The notes beneath the pieces are model-generated. The model did not search any database, was not told the origin of the DNA, and saw only the letters and a program-made list of their open reading frames with translations. Shown piece after piece: positions 33,983-34,070 of a DNA stretch of 34,070 nt (within the stretch, counting starts at the first letter, position 1; the number at the start of each line of letters is the position of its first letter). Origin of the DNA: Magnetospira sp. (GTDB lineage: Bacteria; Pseudomonadota; Alphaproteobacteria; Rhodospirillales; Magnetospiraceae); contig JANQIL010000141.1 in the NCBI GenBank assembly GCA_028282245.1, positions 1-34,070 on the forward strand, written 5' to 3'. The translations under genes and the position numbers were made by a program.

Positions 33983-34060
33983 CTAGTGTGGTTTTGGAGT
34001 CGAAGTTCGCCATGGAGTTTGCCCCGAATAATGTCGCGAACTTCGAATCCACCACACTAG
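33983..34060. mobile_element. CTAG-bounded palindromic element 2 (MITE-like)
   Basis: The 78-base element starts 14 bases after the first. It opens CTAGTGTGGT, has TCGAAGTTCGC, a central loop, then GCGAACTTCGA and ACCACACTAG. It shares the CTAGTGT termini and the CGAAGTTCG core with element 1 but differs elsewhere, so the two are relatives rather than a duplicate. It carries no gene. Confidence 0.6.
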
Positions 34061-34070
34061 CTAAGCGGGA

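Noticed and set aside
33894-34060. The palindromes read as a transcription terminator of the EamA gene or as a CRISPR remnant
   Set aside because: They lie upstream of the EamA gene, not downstream. They have no T-run, and the two units differ too much for CRISPR repeats.

Overview
The window looks like chromosome of a GC-rich, sulfur-oxidising alphaproteobacterium, probably near the Rhodospirillales. This is inferred from protein families and gene arrangement (clpS-clpA, sdhE next to mfd, rpsF-rpsR-rplI, a sox cluster with DsrE2/TusA), not from any rRNA. Almost all genes have strong G/C third-position bias. The exception is the left end (1 to about 1110), which is visibly AT-rich and carries an unrecognised truncated gene that looks acquired. 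It is separated from the core by a dead, internally deleted IS1595-type element.

Layout. (1) 1-1603: foreign partial gene and the IS remnant. (2) 1648-4289: clpA and clpS, the adaptor and unfoldase of the ClpAP protease. (3) 4477-7685: a two-gene operon. It encodes a protein built almost entirely of exact 36-residue helical repeats, overlapping by ATGA a GAF-GAF-PAS class III adenylyl cyclase. (4) 7772-8737: two divergent small lipoproteins. (5) 8777-13617 (minus): soxX-soxY-soxZ-soxA-soxB-ccdA for periplasmic thiosulfate oxidation, with no soxCD. (6) 13786-16009 (plus apart from a YeeE/YedE-like remnant): dsrE2, a DUF3365 haem protein, tusA and a SoxS-like thioredoxin, which fit sulfur relay and reactivation of the SoxYZ carrier. 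(7) 16364-26803: a stand-alone cyclic-nucleotide-binding protein, DUF502 protein, recG, sdhE, mfd, a FrnE-like DsbA, a PleD-like protein with a dead GGDEF site, and purU. (8) 26881-28232: the S6-S18-L9 ribosomal operon. (9) 28413-33837: a methyltransferase; a ZIP-type metal transporter homologue interrupted by two cyclic-nucleotide-binding domains, preceded in the same orientation by a degenerate class III cyclase-like protein; a small conserved-looking protein; and an EamA permease. (10) 33894-34060: two adjacent CTAG-bounded palindromic elements resembling MITEs.

Two themes stand out. One is sulfur metabolism: the Sox carrier and oxidising enzymes, their likely reductive reactivation (CcdA and SoxS-like) and cytoplasmic sulfur relay (DsrE2, TusA) face each other across one regulatory region. 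The other is cyclic-nucleotide signalling: one apparently competent cyclase, one apparently degenerate cyclase-like protein, and cyclic-nucleotide-binding domains in a small soluble protein and in a membrane transporter. The most novel-looking pieces are the 36-residue repeat protein coupled to the cyclase, and the cyclase-like/CNB-ZIP pair.
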